Origin: Candidatus Saccharimonadota bacterium
Lineage (GTDB): Bacteria; Patescibacteriota; Saccharimonadia; Saccharimonadales; JACDBH01
Direction: 5' to 3'
DNA length: 6,553 nucleotides
Assembly (NCBI GenBank): GCA_020428565.1
Contig: JAGQMT010000026.1
Location: 1 to 6,553 of the forward strand
The notes below the pieces were generated by a model. That model ran no database searches and was not told the origin of the DNA. It saw nothing but the letters and a program-made list of their open reading frames with translations. The position numbers and the translations under genes were made by a program. Each line of letters opens with the position of its first letter. Position 1 is the first letter of the stretch. Shown here in pieces: positions 6,189 through 6,553 of the stretch.

Positions 6189-6236
6189 GGTATTTTTATT
6201 GTCCCTCTTGCTTGTTACACTTATTTCCTTGTAGAC

Positions 6237-6266
6237 ATATTAACAAAAAATGCTTATGATTTGCAA
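6237..6266 (-). promoter_or_regulatory. Weak candidate promoter of the single-pass membrane protein gene
   Basis: On the minus strand TTGCAA (6266-6261), an 18-base spacer and TAATAT (6242-6237) each match consensus at four of six positions. This would give a leader of about 42 bases that includes the AGAGGGA ribosome-binding sequence. The region is AT-rich, so chance matches are likely. Confidence 0.25.
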
Positions 6267-6352
6267 CTTTATAGCCAACTAACTGTTGTATATTTGTTAT
6301 CACTTTACTATCTGTTAATGATATTAAACACTCTGTGAATCATCAAAAACTA

Positions 6353-6413
6353 TTGACAAACAAAATTGTAACAGCGTACGATTGGGTTACCAATATAATG
6401 CTAACAGAGGGAG
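6353..6413 (+). promoter_or_regulatory. Promoter region and ribosome binding site of the gene at 6425
   Basis: Two overlapping options exist. A consensus TTGACA (6353-6358) is 18 bases from TACGAT (6377-6382), a partial -10. A consensus TATAAT lies at 6394-6399 but has no good -35 at 16-18 bases. A start from the second would fall near 6406, right at the AGAGGGAG sequence (6406-6413). That ribosome-binding sequence stands 11 bases before the ATG. The inverted repeat ATTGG-GTTA-CCAAT (6381-6394) lies just upstream of and touches the TATAAT, a possible operator. Confidence 0.5.
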
Positions 6414-6424
6414 CTATAAAGCAA

Positions 6425-6553
6425 ATGGCATATAGTCACACAAATTCAAAGGGCGTAACATATCACTTAAACTCAAAGAAAGTTACTCTTCGTGGTGGCA
6501 AAGAGCAGACTATCTATTACTTCAGCAAGGATGTACGTCCAGAAGCTAGCGAA
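6425..6553 (+). CDS. Start of a short conserved protein of unknown function, 3' end missing
   Basis: The ATG at 6425 opens a frame that runs to the window edge (43 residues). It starts MAYSHTNSKGVTYHLNSK, followed by KKVTLRGGKEQTIYYFSKD and VRPEASE. The frame is supported by the upstream AGAGGGAG sequence and promoter elements, and by its resemblance to a family of short proteins (well under 100 residues) that I remember from Saccharibacteria and related phyla, whose members share the RGGK-TIYYF and VRPE signatures. No function is known to me. There is no signal peptide or membrane helix in the visible part, and alternating hydrophobic residues suggest a small beta-rich domain. It diverges from the single-pass membrane protein gene across a 236-base AT-rich gap in which I see only promoter elements. 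Confidence 0.8.
   Translation, partial: MAYSHTNSKGVTYHLNSKKVTLRGGKEQTIYYFSKDVRPEASE

Noticed and set aside
1..6553. CRISPR array, insertion sequence, tRNA or rRNA
   Set aside because: No regularly spaced repeats, terminal inverted repeats, transposase-like protein or recognisable structural RNA sequence was seen on either strand.

Overview
The window carries seven protein genes and no RNA gene, mobile element or CRISPR array that I can recognise. It is moderately AT-rich. The genes are short and tightly packed, and most are membrane-associated proteins without a named family, set around a cell-wall ligase and a small housekeeping pyrophosphohydrolase. This mix suggests a member of the candidate phyla radiation (Patescibacteria), most likely a Saccharibacteria (TM7) relative. 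Three proteins (the two-helix protein at 4877-5503, the one-helix protein at 5577-6188 and the fragment starting at 6425) look like small proteins I remember from that lineage. The assignment rests on memory and general style and was not checked by a search. The standard code fits: the six complete stops are four TAG and two TAA.

Layout. Positions 2-1309 hold the 3' part of a predicted extracytoplasmic beta-propeller protein, open at the left edge. A 94-base gap with a 14-bp palindrome and an extended -10 promoter leads into a 553-residue, mostly disordered, coiled-coil protein with a C-terminal membrane anchor (1404-3065). A short MazG-like gene with its own promoter and a good Shine-Dalgarno follows (3125-3454). 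Convergent to it is a MurC-type ligase (3509-4819, minus). Divergent from murC is a two-helix membrane protein (4877-5503, plus). Convergent to that is a one-helix membrane protein (5577-6188, minus), and divergent from the latter is the start of a short conserved protein (6425 to the right edge, plus).

There is little sign of long operons: almost every gene has a plausible promoter of its own, and orientation switches at four successive junctions. The most striking regulatory spot is 4819-4879. There murC and the two-helix gene diverge from a 6-bp inverted repeat whose arms can serve as the -35 element in each direction, and both -10 boxes place the expected transcript start at the ATG, so both messages may be leaderless.

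Functionally, murC belongs to the cytoplasmic stage of peptidoglycan synthesis and the MazG-like protein to nucleotide clean-up. The remaining five proteins are uncharacterised, and four of them appear to act at or outside the membrane. I saw no defence system, biosynthetic cluster or transferred island.
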